DNA of 64,000 bases from Flavobacterium succinicans (GTDB lineage: Bacteria; Bacteroidota; Bacteroidia; Flavobacteriales; Flavobacteriaceae). A program made the position numbers and the translations under genes. The stretch is taken from assembly GCF_001662485.1 (NCBI RefSeq), contig NZ_JMTM01000065.1, forward strand, positions 124,001-188,000, in the 5' to 3' direction. Below are positions 52,629-61,290 of the stretch, piece after piece. Position 1 is the first letter of the stretch. Every line of letters begins with the position of its first letter. The notes below the pieces were generated by a model, which worked only from the letters and a program-made list of their open reading frames with translations, searched no databases and was not told the DNA's origin.

Positions 52629-53768
52629 ATGGATTTTAACCTTACTGAAGAGCATTTGATGATTCAGCAGGCAGCAAGAGATTTTGCTCAAACGGAATTG
52701 CAACCTGGAGTTATTGAAAGAGACGAACATTCTAAGTTTCCAACTGAGCAAGTGAAAATGATGGGTAACCTTGGTTTTCTAGGGATGATGGTAGATCCCA
52801 AATATGGTGGCGCTGGTTTGGATAGTGTGTCTTATGTTTTGGCTATGACCGAAATTGCCAAAGTAGATGCTTCTGCAGCAGTAATTATGTCTGTGAACAA
52901 TTCATTGGTTTGCGCAGGATTAGAAAAATACTGTAACGAAGAGCAAAAAATGAAATATCTTGTACCCCTGGCTAAAGGTGAAGTGATTGGTGCGTTTTGC
53001 TTATCAGAGCCAGAAGCAGGCTCGGATGCTACTTCGCAAAAAACTACAGCAATAGATAAGGGAGACCATTATGTTTTGAATGGAACCAAAAACTGGATTA
53101 CAAATGGCGGTACGGCTTCTACCTATATCGTAATTGCTCAAACCGATATCGAAAAAGGACACAAAGGAATCAATGCTTTTATCGTAGAAAAAGGTTGGGC
53201 AGGTTTTGAAATTGGTCCAAAAGAAAAGAAAATGGGAATTCGCGGTAGTGATACCCACTCCTTATTATTTACTGATGTAAAAGTGCCTAAAGAAAACAGA
53301 ATTGGTGCCGATGGTTTTGGATTTGCTTTTGCCATGAATGTTTTGAACGGAGGTAGAATCGGGATTGCTTCTCAAGCCTTAGGAATTGCAACAGGCGCTT
53401 ATGAACTAGCCTTGAAATATTCGCAAGAGCGCAAAGCCTTTGGAAAAGAAATTTTCAAACACCAAGCCATTGCTTTTAAATTAGCCGATATGTATGTTAA
53501 AATTACAGCCGCTAAGTTATTGGTGATGAAAGCAGCTTGCGAAAAAGATGCTGGACAAGATATTGCACATTCTGGAGCTATGGCCAAATTGTATGCTTCT
53601 GAGATTGCACTTGAAGTAGCCAACGAAGCGGTTCAAATTCACGGTGGAAACGGTTACGTAGCAGAATACCACGTAGAGCGTATGATGCGCGATTCCAAAA
53701 TAACTCAAATTTATGAGGGAACTTCAGAAATCCAACGTATTGTAATTTCTAGAGGTTTGGTTTCGTAA
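52629..53768 (+). CDS. Acyl-CoA dehydrogenase
   Basis: 379-residue FAD enzyme of beta-oxidation or branched amino acid breakdown. Visible: AFCLSEPEAGSDATS (FAD/substrate loop), TKNWITNGG, the central MGIRGSDTHSL, and the C-terminal region with IHGGNGYVAEYHVERMMRDSK and IYEGTSEIQRIVISR, where the Glu of YEGTSE is the usual catalytic base. Length typical of short-chain or isobutyryl enzymes. Followed by a terminator. Confidence 0.95.
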   Translation: MDFNLTEEHLMIQQAARDFAQTELQPGVIERDEHSKFPTEQVKMMGNLGFLGMMVDPKYGGAGLDSVSYVLAMTEIAKVDASAAVIMSVNNSLVCAGLEKYCNEEQKMKYLVPLAKGEVIGAFCLSEPEAGSDATSQKTTAIDKGDHYVLNGTKNWITNGGTASTYIVIAQTDIEKGHKGINAFIVEKGWAGFEIGPKEKKMGIRGSDTHSLLFTDVKVPKENRIGADGFGFAFAMNVLNGGRIGIASQALGIATGAYELALKYSQERKAFGKEIFKHQAIAFKLADMYVKITAAKLLVMKAACEKDAGQDIAHSGAMAKLYASEIALEVANEAVQIHGGNGYVAEYHVERMMRDSKITQIYEGTSEIQRIVISRGLVS

Positions 53769-53794
53769 TTAAACTAAATATATTTTCAAACCAT

Positions 53795-53843
53795 TAAAAA
53801 AGTAAGACGGTAAGTTCCTAATTTACCCCATCTTATTTTTTTG
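53795..53843 (+). terminator. Terminator after the acyl-CoA dehydrogenase
   Basis: AAAAAAGTAAGA... and ...TCTTATTTTTTT pair in a long stem with an inner GGTAA/TTACC stem. It starts about 27 bases after the stop codon. Confidence 0.75.
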
Positions 53844-53866
53844 ATGGTTTTTTTATTTATTTATGA

Positions 53867-53874
53867 TACATTTG
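53867..53874 (+). promoter_or_regulatory. -7 promoter box of the Crp/Fnr gene, almost leaderless
   Basis: TACATTTG with TTG 23 bases upstream. Four bases separate it from the start codon, so the transcript begins about at the ATG. Confidence 0.6.
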
Positions 53875-53878
53875 TTTC

Positions 53879-54556
53879 ATGTATGAAGAATTAAAATATT
53901 GGTATCTGCGTGACCACAAGTTGTTTTCGACCCTAAGTGGTAGCCAATTGAAACAATTGTGCATAATTACAGGTTTTAAAAAAGCGAAGAAAGGAGAAGT
54001 TATTTATTTTCCCTCTACGGATTTGCCACGCGTTTTTTTGCTTAAAAAAGGGAATATCAAAATTGTTTCGGTAGACGAAGATGGCAATGAAACCATAAAA
54101 GACATTATTCAAAAAGGAGATATGTTTGGTGAATTAGAATTAGAGAGCGACAAAAACTCGAATGAATACGCCAAAGCATTAACCGACGAAATTTTTATTT
54201 GCAGCTTCCTACTGTCTGATTTTGAAAATTTATTATTGCAACATCCTACCTTGGCGTTGTCTTATACTAAGTTTGTGGGGTTAAAAATGAAACGCATCAA
54301 GAACAACTACGCGAATCTTATTTCAAAAGACGCCAAAACACGCTTACTTACTTTTCTAAAAGAATGGGCTGAGCGAGATGGGAAACACAATGACAATCGC
54401 ATCGTTATTGACAATTATCTCACGCAAAACGATATTGCCCAAATCATTTGTACCTCTAGACAAACCGCAACTCAATTACTCAATGAGTTGGAAGAAAAAG
54501 GCATCTTACATTACAGCCGGAAAGAAATTATAATTGAGAATATCGCACTTTTGTAG
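53879..54556 (+). CDS. Crp/Fnr-family transcriptional regulator
   Basis: 225 residues. A cyclic-nucleotide-binding-like domain at about 20-130 (VIYFPSTDLPRVFLLKKGNIKIV, GDMFGELEL) and a helix-turn-helix at about 170-210 (LTQNDIAQIICTSRQTATQLLNELEEKGIL). No Fnr-type cysteine cluster near the N terminus. It may sense a small molecule or redox state. Next genes on the same strand include DM13, YHS and DoxX proteins, which could be its targets, but 446 bases separate them. Confidence 0.9.
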   Translation: MYEELKYWYLRDHKLFSTLSGSQLKQLCIITGFKKAKKGEVIYFPSTDLPRVFLLKKGNIKIVSVDEDGNETIKDIIQKGDMFGELELESDKNSNEYAKALTDEIFICSFLLSDFENLLLQHPTLALSYTKFVGLKMKRIKNNYANLISKDAKTRLLTFLKEWAERDGKHNDNRIVIDNYLTQNDIAQIICTSRQTATQLLNELEEKGILHYSRKEIIIENIALL

Positions 54557-55002
54557 TATTTGAGAAAACATAAAGGGTTCTACACTGAATTGTGTGGGTT
54601 TTACTGTTTTAAATTGTGTTACTCTAACACTAACAACTTCTGTTTTTGAACCATTTAAGGCATTTAAGGGCATATAAGTTTGATAAAAATACCGCTCTTA
54701 TTTCTTAGACAATTCTTACTGTCTCTACTACAGCGAATGAATCTACTACATTTATAAATAGATAATGGTGCATTTTCTCAATTCTTATATGACCTTACAG
54801 AATCTTATATGGTTGTTTTTTTGCTTGTGTGTTTACCCACACAGTTGAGGGTAGCACCTTCACAACTTAACTGATTTCCAAATGGATTGGCTATTAGCGG
54901 GTCGAATTTTAACCTAAATCGTCTTTTTTATTTGAAATGTAAAGTAGCAGACAAATCATTACAACTAAAACGGCTAGCTTTGCTCAACAAAAAAGGAAAA
55001 TT
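54557..55002. other. Non-coding gap before the DM13 operon
   Basis: About 446 bases. It has a small hairpin GTGTG...CACAC near 54828-54845 and the likely promoter of the operon. No clear Fnr-type palindrome TTGA-N6-TCAA was seen. No gene recognised. Confidence 0.4.
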
Positions 55003-55416
55003 ATGAGCACTAAATTTTTACTGTTACCAATACTAGCCTTATTTTGTTCCTGTGAAACTGAAGGTGTACTGACTAAAGACAAAATAGAAAGCACAATTGA
55101 TCCTGCTACCTCAATCACGGTTGCTCAAGGTAGTTTTGCACCCAATGCAGGAATTAAAGTTTCGGGTGCTGCAAAGATCGTTAAGGATGGCAATCAATTT
55201 AAAGTAGTTTTCGACAACTTTAGCATTTCTAGCGGTCCGGATTTAAAAGTGTATTTGTCAAAATCCAATTCTCCAACTGATTTTATTACACTAGGGAATT
55301 TAACTTCAGCAACTGTTTATCCAATTCCTGATGCCGTTTTGTTGGCATCTTATCCATTTGTATTAATCCACTGCCAGCAATACAATCATTTATTTGCTTC
55401 GGCTAATCTTAAATAA
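55003..55416 (+). CDS. DM13-domain lipoprotein
   Basis: 137 residues. The N terminus MSTKFLLLPILALFCSCETE is a lipoprotein signal with cysteine in LFCSC. The DM13 domain follows (about 40-137): GSFAPNAGIKVSGAAKIVKDG, DFSISSGPDLKVYLS-like strand and the end VLIHCQQYNHLFASANL, where the cysteine is the conserved DM13 residue. DM13 domains are thought to take part in electron transfer or hydroxylation. First gene of a same-strand run; the next gene overlaps its stop region by spacing of only eight bases. Confidence 0.85.
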   Translation: MSTKFLLLPILALFCSCETEGVLTKDKIESTIDPATSITVAQGSFAPNAGIKVSGAAKIVKDGNQFKVVFDNFSISSGPDLKVYLSKSNSPTDFITLGNLTSATVYPIPDAVLLASYPFVLIHCQQYNHLFASANLK

Positions 55417-55423
55417 TAACACT

Positions 55424-56320
55424 ATGAAAAATATAATCTTTATTAGTTTGTTGTGCTTTTCAGTACAAGGAACGTATGGTCAAGGATGCAGTGATGCAGG
55501 AATTTGTTCCATTGGTCATGGATTTGAAAAGGCAAATGATCAAAAAAACACACTTGAAATAGCTACAATTTTTGGTGCAGGAGAAGCCGATGTGACTTAT
55601 TTTTCTCCTTATATCTCCTATACAAGAAAGGTAAGTGAGCGTTTTTCTTGGAGCAGTAAGGTAACGTTTTCATCTGCAAATGGAAGTTTTGGAACAAGAA
55701 CTAGTTTAGGAGATGCTTTCTTAGTTGGTAATTATCGCTTTACAGAAAAAAAGGATACACAATGGAGTATCACTTCGGGCTTGAAAATTCCGTTTACAAC
55801 AGCAAACCTTAAAATAAATGGTTATTCAATACCCTTAGATTATCAGGCCAGTCTTGGTACATTTGATTGGTTGTTAAATACCAATTTAAAATACAAAAAA
55901 TGGGACTTTAACACAGCGATTCAAGTCCCCGTGTTTAATAACAATAAAAACTCCTATTTCAAGGAGTTTTCAGGAACAGATGACTTTCCATCAACCAATT
56001 TATTTGAACGCAAAGCCGATGCACTTTTTAGAACAACGTATACGTTACAAACAGCCAATAAAAAATGGATTTTTAAACCCAACATTCTATTTATTTATCA
56101 TTTAGGCGAAGATACTTTTGAGAACCGTTTTGGTATTCGCGAAAAAATTATAGGCTCTGATGGATTAACCATCAACGGAAATTTAATTTCTTCATATGCA
56201 CTTACACCAAGCAGTGCGCTTGAAGTTTCTGTAGCCACACCGTTTGTCGTTAGAGACGTACGTCCCGATGGTTTGACTCGAAGTTTTGTCTTTGCATTAC
56301 AATACAACATCTCATTTTAA
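55424..56320 (+). CDS. Outer-membrane beta-barrel transporter-like protein
   Basis: 298 residues starting MKNIIFISLLCFSVQGTYGQ, a signal peptide. The mature part has alternating strands such as FSWSSKVTFSSANGSFG and ends in phenylalanine (ALQYNISF), typical of outer-membrane barrels. Mature N terminus has CSDAGICSIG, two cysteines that may be bridged. I start it at the ATG inside an upstream open frame. It resembles the uncharacterised transporter-like family found with DM13 proteins in flavobacteria. Substrate unknown. Confidence 0.8.
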   Translation: MKNIIFISLLCFSVQGTYGQGCSDAGICSIGHGFEKANDQKNTLEIATIFGAGEADVTYFSPYISYTRKVSERFSWSSKVTFSSANGSFGTRTSLGDAFLVGNYRFTEKKDTQWSITSGLKIPFTTANLKINGYSIPLDYQASLGTFDWLLNTNLKYKKWDFNTAIQVPVFNNNKNSYFKEFSGTDDFPSTNLFERKADALFRTTYTLQTANKKWIFKPNILFIYHLGEDTFENRFGIREKIIGSDGLTINGNLISSYALTPSSALEVSVATPFVVRDVRPDGLTRSFVFALQYNISF

Positions 56321-56342
56321 CAAATTTTAAAATAGAAAAAAT

Positions 56343-56792
56343 ATGAGAAAAACTATTTTCACCTTACTTATCGCTATTTCTTCAACAATAGCAATCGCAC
56401 AAACAGATAATAGTGCAGAACACACCAACCTAAAAAACGGAATTGCCCTCCAAGGATATGATCCTGTGGCTTATTTTACTGTTTCGAAACCAACACCAGG
56501 AGATAAAACAATTCAAGCGACTTACGAGGGAGCAACGTACTATTTTACTTCGCAAGAAAACAGAGACGCTTTTACTAAAAATCCTGAGCAGTATGTGCCT
56601 CAATTTGGTGGTTTTTGTGCTTATGGAATGTCCGAAGGTTACGAAGCTCCCATTAAACCCGAAGCATTTACTATTGAAAATAACAAACTCTACTTAAACT
56701 ATAATTTGAAAGTTAGAGAAGATTGGTCCAAAAACAAGAACGTTCGCATTGCCAAAGCAACCGTTAATTGGGAAAAAATAAAGAATTTATAA
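56343..56792 (+). CDS. YHS-domain secreted protein (copy 1)
   Basis: 149 residues with signal peptide MRKTIFTLLIAISSTIAIAQ. The YHS domain is seen as GIALQGYDPVAYF, then YEGATYYFTSQENRDAFTKN, and FGGFCAYGMSEGY, with the cysteine of the domain. YHS domains are metal-binding and often linked to heavy-metal or haem handling. The gene at 56878 is a close paralogue. The pair lies in the DM13 operon. Confidence 0.9.
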   Translation: MRKTIFTLLIAISSTIAIAQTDNSAEHTNLKNGIALQGYDPVAYFTVSKPTPGDKTIQATYEGATYYFTSQENRDAFTKNPEQYVPQFGGFCAYGMSEGYEAPIKPEAFTIENNKLYLNYNLKVREDWSKNKNVRIAKATVNWEKIKNL

Positions 56793-56877
56793 GCAAATGT
56801 AAACTAACGGACAAAAGGTGAATAATTCACTCAATACATTTGTACCATAAGAAAACAACCATTTAAAAATAAATGAA

Positions 56878-57339
56878 ATGAAAAAAATAATTATACTATT
56901 CTTGCTAGCCTTTACAACGGTTACGACATTTGCTCAAAGTGCTACTAAACGCGCAACAGCATTTAATTTAGAAAAAAAAGTAGCGATTCAGGGATATGAC
57001 CCTGTGGCTTACTTTAAACAAAACAAAGCACTAGAAGGCAAAGCTAATTTAGCGGCCACTTACGAAGGAGTTACCTATTACTTCTCCTCGCCTACTAATA
57101 AAGATAGTTTCCTCAAAAATCCAGCGGGTTTTGAACCACAATATGGAGGTTGGTGTGCTTATGCCATGGGAAGTGCAGGTGAAAAAGTGGAAATCAATCC
57201 AGAAACATTCAAGATTGTAGAAGGCAAATTGTATCTGTTTTATAATGCCTTTTTTACTAATACTTTGAAAAGTTGGAATAAAGACGAAAACCAATTGAAA
57301 GCAAAAGCTGATTCGAATTGGAAAAAAATAATTAAATAA
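56878..57339 (+). CDS. YHS-domain secreted protein (copy 2)
   Basis: 153 residues, signal peptide MKKIIILFLLAFTTVTTFAQ. Motifs VAIQGYDPVAYFKQ, YEGVTYYFSSPTNKDSFLKN and YGGWCAYAMGSAGEK align with copy 1 in the same order. Middle and end are clearly paralogous. Export to the periplasm is expected. Eighty-five bases follow the first copy, which suggests a tandem duplication. Confidence 0.9.
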   Translation: MKKIIILFLLAFTTVTTFAQSATKRATAFNLEKKVAIQGYDPVAYFKQNKALEGKANLAATYEGVTYYFSSPTNKDSFLKNPAGFEPQYGGWCAYAMGSAGEKVEINPETFKIVEGKLYLFYNAFFTNTLKSWNKDENQLKAKADSNWKKIIK

Positions 57340-57346
57340 AATTACT

Positions 57347-57736
57347 ATGAAAGCCACCATTTTACCCTGGATATTGCGTTTAATAGCCGCTGCCATTTTG
57401 ATTCAAACCTTGTTTTTTAAGTTTACTGCTGCGCCAGAAAGTGTCTATATTTTTACCACTTTAGGAATGGAACCTTTTGGTAGAATTGGATCTGGAGTTG
57501 CCGAATTAATTGCTGCCATTCTACTTCTTATCCCAAGAACTACTTTGTTAGGTGCCTTTTTGAGTTGCGGAGTAATGCTAGGAGCCATTGCATCACATGT
57601 CTTGATTTTAGGGTATGAGGTTCAAAATGATGGAGGGACACTTTTTATTTTGGCTTTAATTACGTTTATTTGTTCAGCGGCTTTGGTTTTTATTTATAAA
57701 AATCAGATTTTTAATCTGTTAAAATTTAAATTTTAA
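57347..57736 (+). CDS. DoxX-family membrane protein
   Basis: 129 residues, four membrane helices (about 8-25, 45-65, 72-92, 100-120). The pattern WILRLIAAAILIQTLFFKF and GRIGSGVAELIAAILLL is that of DoxX-like proteins, which in some bacteria help oxidise thiosulfate or keep redox balance. It follows YHS copy 2 by seven bases. Confidence 0.85.
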   Translation: MKATILPWILRLIAAAILIQTLFFKFTAAPESVYIFTTLGMEPFGRIGSGVAELIAAILLLIPRTTLLGAFLSCGVMLGAIASHVLILGYEVQNDGGTLFILALITFICSAALVFIYKNQIFNLLKFKF

Positions 57737-57737
57737 T

Positions 57738-58226
57738 ATGCTGATAGCATCTGTTAGAAATAGTTTGAACGAGTTAATTGCACTTTTAGAGCAGTTATCT
57801 GATGCAGAGTATTCATTTCCTTGTCCCGAACTTAGCGGAGCAAGTATTGGAGAACATACGCGCCACATCATTGAAATGTATCAATGTTTACAAAACCAAT
57901 ACAAAACTGGAATTGTAAATTATGATTTAAGATCGCGAAACCGACAAATTCAAACCGATATCCTTTTTGCAATCACTAAAATTGAGGAGGTAAAAGACAA
58001 CATAGATTTAGCGAATAAATCTTTGATTTTACAACAAGTAATAGATGGAGAAACAATTGTTATCGAAAGCAATTACACCAGAGAGCTATTGTATAATTTA
58101 GAACATTGTATTCATCACCAAGCCTTGATAAAAGTAGGGTTGCTACATTGTAACACAATTACCATCGACGATAATTTTGGTGTGGCACGTTCTACCATCG
58201 AATATAGAAAACAATGTGCACAGTAA
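57738..58226 (+). CDS. DinB-superfamily-like protein
   Basis: 162 residues of four-helix type. SGASIGEHTRHIIEMYQCL and LEHCIHHQALIKVGLL carry the histidines expected at the metal site of DinB-like (YfiT) proteins. These often act in bacillithiol or glutathione-type thiol transfer, but many have unknown function. One base after the DoxX gene, so probably co-transcribed. Confidence 0.82.
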   Translation: MLIASVRNSLNELIALLEQLSDAEYSFPCPELSGASIGEHTRHIIEMYQCLQNQYKTGIVNYDLRSRNRQIQTDILFAITKIEEVKDNIDLANKSLILQQVIDGETIVIESNYTRELLYNLEHCIHHQALIKVGLLHCNTITIDDNFGVARSTIEYRKQCAQ

Positions 58227-58921
58227 GTTTTGTTCACACGAACGGAAAAATAATCCTTACTTCTAATCGGGATGAAAAAGTAAATCGCCCAGCAATTGCG
58301 CCTAAGCGTTATTGTCATAACGGAAAAGTAGTGCTATTTCCTAAAGATCCAAAAGCAGGTGGAACTTGGTTTGCCGTTTCGGAAGAGGGTATGGTGGCCA
58401 TTTTGCTTAATGGTGCCGAAGAAAAACACCAAGTGCTACCCCATTACAAAAAAAGCAGAGGCTTAATTACATTGGAAATTTGCAGTGCCAATGACGCTAT
58501 ACAACAATGGAAAACCCTCGATTTAAGCACTGTAGAACCTTTTACATTGGTGGTTTTTGAGAACCAAAAGTTGTTTCAATTGCGTTGGAATGGGAAACTA
58601 AAAACCCAACAAGAATTATCTATTTCTGAGAAGCATATTTGGTCCTCAGCCACATTGTACACACCCGAAATTAGAAAGCTCAGAACAGAATGGTTTGACG
58701 CTTTTATTCAAGAAACGCCCAAACCAACTCCTGAAGAAGTGCTCCATTTTCATCGACACACCCAATCTGATAATAAAAAATTTGGATTAGTAATCGATCA
58801 AAACAACCTATTAAAAACTACAAGTATTACCCAAACGGTTATAGAATCCAACAAAGTAACATTAATCTATCAAGATCTATTGCTGGAGGAAAATACAATC
58901 GATAGTTTTATCATTATTTAA
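58214..58921 (+). CDS. NRDE-family protein (TANGO2-like)
   Basis: 235 residues beginning MCTVSFVHTNGKIILTSNRDE, where the NRDE motif is at 18-21 and the cysteine near the N terminus is conserved. Later PKAGGTWFAVSEEGMVAILL matches the family. The TANGO2/NRDE family is linked in other organisms to haem transport or lipid handling. It overlaps the DinB-like gene by 13 bases. Confidence 0.9.
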   Translation: MCTVSFVHTNGKIILTSNRDEKVNRPAIAPKRYCHNGKVVLFPKDPKAGGTWFAVSEEGMVAILLNGAEEKHQVLPHYKKSRGLITLEICSANDAIQQWKTLDLSTVEPFTLVVFENQKLFQLRWNGKLKTQQELSISEKHIWSSATLYTPEIRKLRTEWFDAFIQETPKPTPEEVLHFHRHTQSDNKKFGLVIDQNNLLKTTSITQTVIESNKVTLIYQDLLLEENTIDSFIII

Positions 58922-58931
58922 AACCTCAAAA

Positions 58932-59966
58932 TTGAAGTTATTTTTGCACAAACTTTTTCATTGGGAGTATTGGCCATTTCAAGTGGTGTACTTTCCTATA
59001 TATTTCCTTTGGGCTTATTATTCCATAAAAGCGCGTGCTATTTTTTTCTTTAATGCTGCTAATCCATCTATTAAAAATGGAGGTTTCATGATGGAATCCA
59101 AAATGGCAATTTTTGATTTGATACCCAAAAACAATTACCCAGAAACACTTTTAATATATGAAGGAACCACTGTTGAAACGGTTTTGGAATACATTGAAAA
59201 AGCAAAAATAAGCTTTCCTTGTATCGCTAAACCCGATATTGGTTTAAGAGGTTCTGGAGTAAAAAAAATTAAAACCTTAGCCGATTTAGAAAGTTATGTT
59301 AAACATGCTGATTTTGATTTTTTGATTCAAAATTTAATCCCTTTTTCCAATGAAGTAGGTATCTTTTACGTACGATACCCCCACGAAAAATCAGGAAGAA
59401 TCACAGGAATAGTAGCCAAAGAATTTTTGATTGTCGAAGGAGATGGTATTTCGACAATAACCCAATTGCTACAAAAAAATCCTCGCTATGCTATGCAATT
59501 GAAAGCCTTGCAAAAAGAGTATGGCAAAAAACTAAATAAAATCCTTCCAAAAGGGAAAAAGCGAAACCTAGTCCCCTACGGCAATCATGCTCGTGGAGCT
59601 AAATTTATAGATGCAAGCGATGTAATCACCGAGAAGTTGAACGCAGTAATTAACGCAATATGCATTCAAATTCCTGGGTTTTATTTTGGGCGCATGGACG
59701 TAATGTATAATAGCTTTGAGGAATTAGAACGAGGCCTTAATTTTTCGATTGTGGAATTGAATGGAGCCGCAAGCGAACCCACTCATATTTATGACCCTAA
59801 ACATTCCCTTTGGTTTGCTTGGAAAGAATTAGCGAGACATATTACTTACATGTTTGAAATTAGTGTGGCTAATCATAAATTAGGCGTTCCATATTTGAGC
59901 TATTCAGAAGGAATGAAACAGTATCTCATGCATTTGAATCAAAACAAAAAAATAATTAATTTTTAA
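58932..59966 (+). CDS. ATP-grasp protein (D-alanine-D-alanine ligase-like)
   Basis: 344 residues. The N terminus FHWEYWPFQVVYFPIYFLW is a hydrophobic segment; the ATP-grasp core has PCIAKPDIGLRGSGVKKI, VGIFYVRYPHEKSGRI and FYFGRMDVMYN with a final ELNGAASEPTHIYDP. It starts with TTG; a later ATG would remove the membrane-like segment that relatives have, so I keep TTG. It joins a carboxylate to an amine or alcohol using ATP. Substrate unknown. Eleven bases after the NRDE gene. Confidence 0.78.
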   Translation: MKLFLHKLFHWEYWPFQVVYFPIYFLWAYYSIKARAIFFFNAANPSIKNGGFMMESKMAIFDLIPKNNYPETLLIYEGTTVETVLEYIEKAKISFPCIAKPDIGLRGSGVKKIKTLADLESYVKHADFDFLIQNLIPFSNEVGIFYVRYPHEKSGRITGIVAKEFLIVEGDGISTITQLLQKNPRYAMQLKALQKEYGKKLNKILPKGKKRNLVPYGNHARGAKFIDASDVITEKLNAVINAICIQIPGFYFGRMDVMYNSFEELERGLNFSIVELNGAASEPTHIYDPKHSLWFAWKELARHITYMFEISVANHKLGVPYLSYSEGMKQYLMHLNQNKKIINF

Positions 59967-59969
59967 ACG

Positions 59970-60608
59970 ATGCCAATTCTTAAGAATCTTTTTTTTGGAT
60001 TTCTTGTTAGTTTCTTAGGATCACTTCCTTTGGGATATCTCAATATTGTTGGAGTAGCGATTTTGGCACATTCCAAATGGCAATCTTTGACATTCTATCT
60101 ATTGGGAGTCATTTTGGTAGAAGTACTAGTGGTTTACGGGACTATTCTTTTTGTCAATCGGTTGGTGATCAATAAAAAATGGATGAGAAATATTGATTTT
60201 TTTGCTATATTTTTTTTGTTAGGACTGGCTTTGGCGTTTCGGTTGAGCTCCCGTTATTCGGTTACTTCTGTTGATTTTTTGAAACAATATGTTGCCTATT
60301 CTTCTTTCGTTATAGGATTAGTATTGTGTGCGCTTAATTTTTTGCAAATTCCGTTTTGGGTGGGTTGGAATTTATATTTGGTCAACGCTAACCGTATTGT
60401 TTTGACCCACAGACTTAAGCATTTTTATCTTCTAGGCATTGTATTGGGAACTTTTTGGGGTATGCTTCTGGCTATTGTCGTATTGGATTCACTTGCCCAA
60501 GAAAATTTCTTTTTCAGTTCTTATATCTTACCCGTTTTCATTCCTGTTTTCTTTGTGGTTTTGGCAATTTTTCAAACGAAAAAAGTATACCAAAAATACT
60601 TAAGATGA
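59970..60608 (+). CDS. LysE-family translocator
   Basis: 212 residues, six membrane helices. FGFLVSFLGSLPLGYLNIVGVAI matches the first conserved helix of LysE/RhtB exporters, which move amino acids or metabolites out of the cell. Three bases after the ATP-grasp gene, so an exported product made by that enzyme is possible. It overlaps the convergent GNAT gene by nine bases. Confidence 0.82.
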   Translation: MPILKNLFFGFLVSFLGSLPLGYLNIVGVAILAHSKWQSLTFYLLGVILVEVLVVYGTILFVNRLVINKKWMRNIDFFAIFFLLGLALAFRLSSRYSVTSVDFLKQYVAYSSFVIGLVLCALNFLQIPFWVGWNLYLVNANRIVLTHRLKHFYLLGIVLGTFWGMLLAIVVLDSLAQENFFFSSYILPVFIPVFFVVLAIFQTKKVYQKYLR

Positions 60609-61178
60609 GTGCATCACTTTTTGTTGCATTTCGTAAGCCAAAACATAATAGACATTGCTGTTATAATGGAATTCATCGATTACCTCCCAAGAAAGTTTCT
60701 GTGTATGCGCCTTATAAGAAGGAATATTGATTTTGTTGATAAAGGTTAAAGACAAAGGATATTTATCCATCATTTGAATTCTCATATAGTCAAAGAGCTC
60801 CGTGATGATGCCTTGCCCTCGGTAGTTTTTGTGGATACAGATCGGCCCATATTGAAAGCTATTAGTAGTTGTTATTTCGAAATTTTTAAAAGAAAAACTC
60901 GGAAACAATTGGATCATATATTCAAAAATGGGCCATTGTTTAAAAAATTCCCAGTCGGCTGCAATAATAAATCCAATGATGGCATTTTCATCTTTTGCAA
61001 TAAAGACGCCTTGTTGTTGGATTACTGTTTGGATTTGTTCAACGGTCAAAGCAGTGGTCACAAATCCTCCTTGTTGTTCTACTTCGGTTAAGTTGACTAC
61101 CAAATTGGCTTTGTGCAGGGCTACAATTCCTGGAATATCTCCTTCAGTAGCAATTGTTATTTTGATGTTTGACGGCAT
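60600..61178 (-). CDS. GNAT-family acetyltransferase
   Basis: 192 residues. The acetyl-CoA loop is seen as IHKNYRGQGIITELFDYM, after the strand NSFQYGPICIHKN. The fold fits the GNAT superfamily (N-terminal IKITIATEGDIPGIVALHKANL). Target unknown. It converges with the LysE gene. Confidence 0.85.
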   Translation of the reverse strand: MPSNIKITIATEGDIPGIVALHKANLVVNLTEVEQQGGFVTTALTVEQIQTVIQQQGVFIAKDENAIIGFIIAADWEFFKQWPIFEYMIQLFPSFSFKNFEITTTNSFQYGPICIHKNYRGQGIITELFDYMRIQMMDKYPLSLTFINKINIPSYKAHTQKLSWEVIDEFHYNSNVYYVLAYEMQQKVMHSS

Positions 61179-61278
61179 AGTTTCGGATAATAGATTTTAA
61201 AAATACAAAATTGAGACTAAAAATAGTATTGTATGATAAGCTTTTGTATTTTTCAAAGTCAATTTGTTTCGGTTTTGT

Positions 61279-61286
61279 TATTTTTG
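61279..61286 (+). promoter_or_regulatory. -7-like box of the SDR gene, almost leaderless
   Basis: TATTTTTG four bases before the ATG at 61291. A well-placed -33 TTG was not found, so this is weaker than the other two leaderless cases. Confidence 0.45.
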
Positions 61287-61290
61287 CCGT

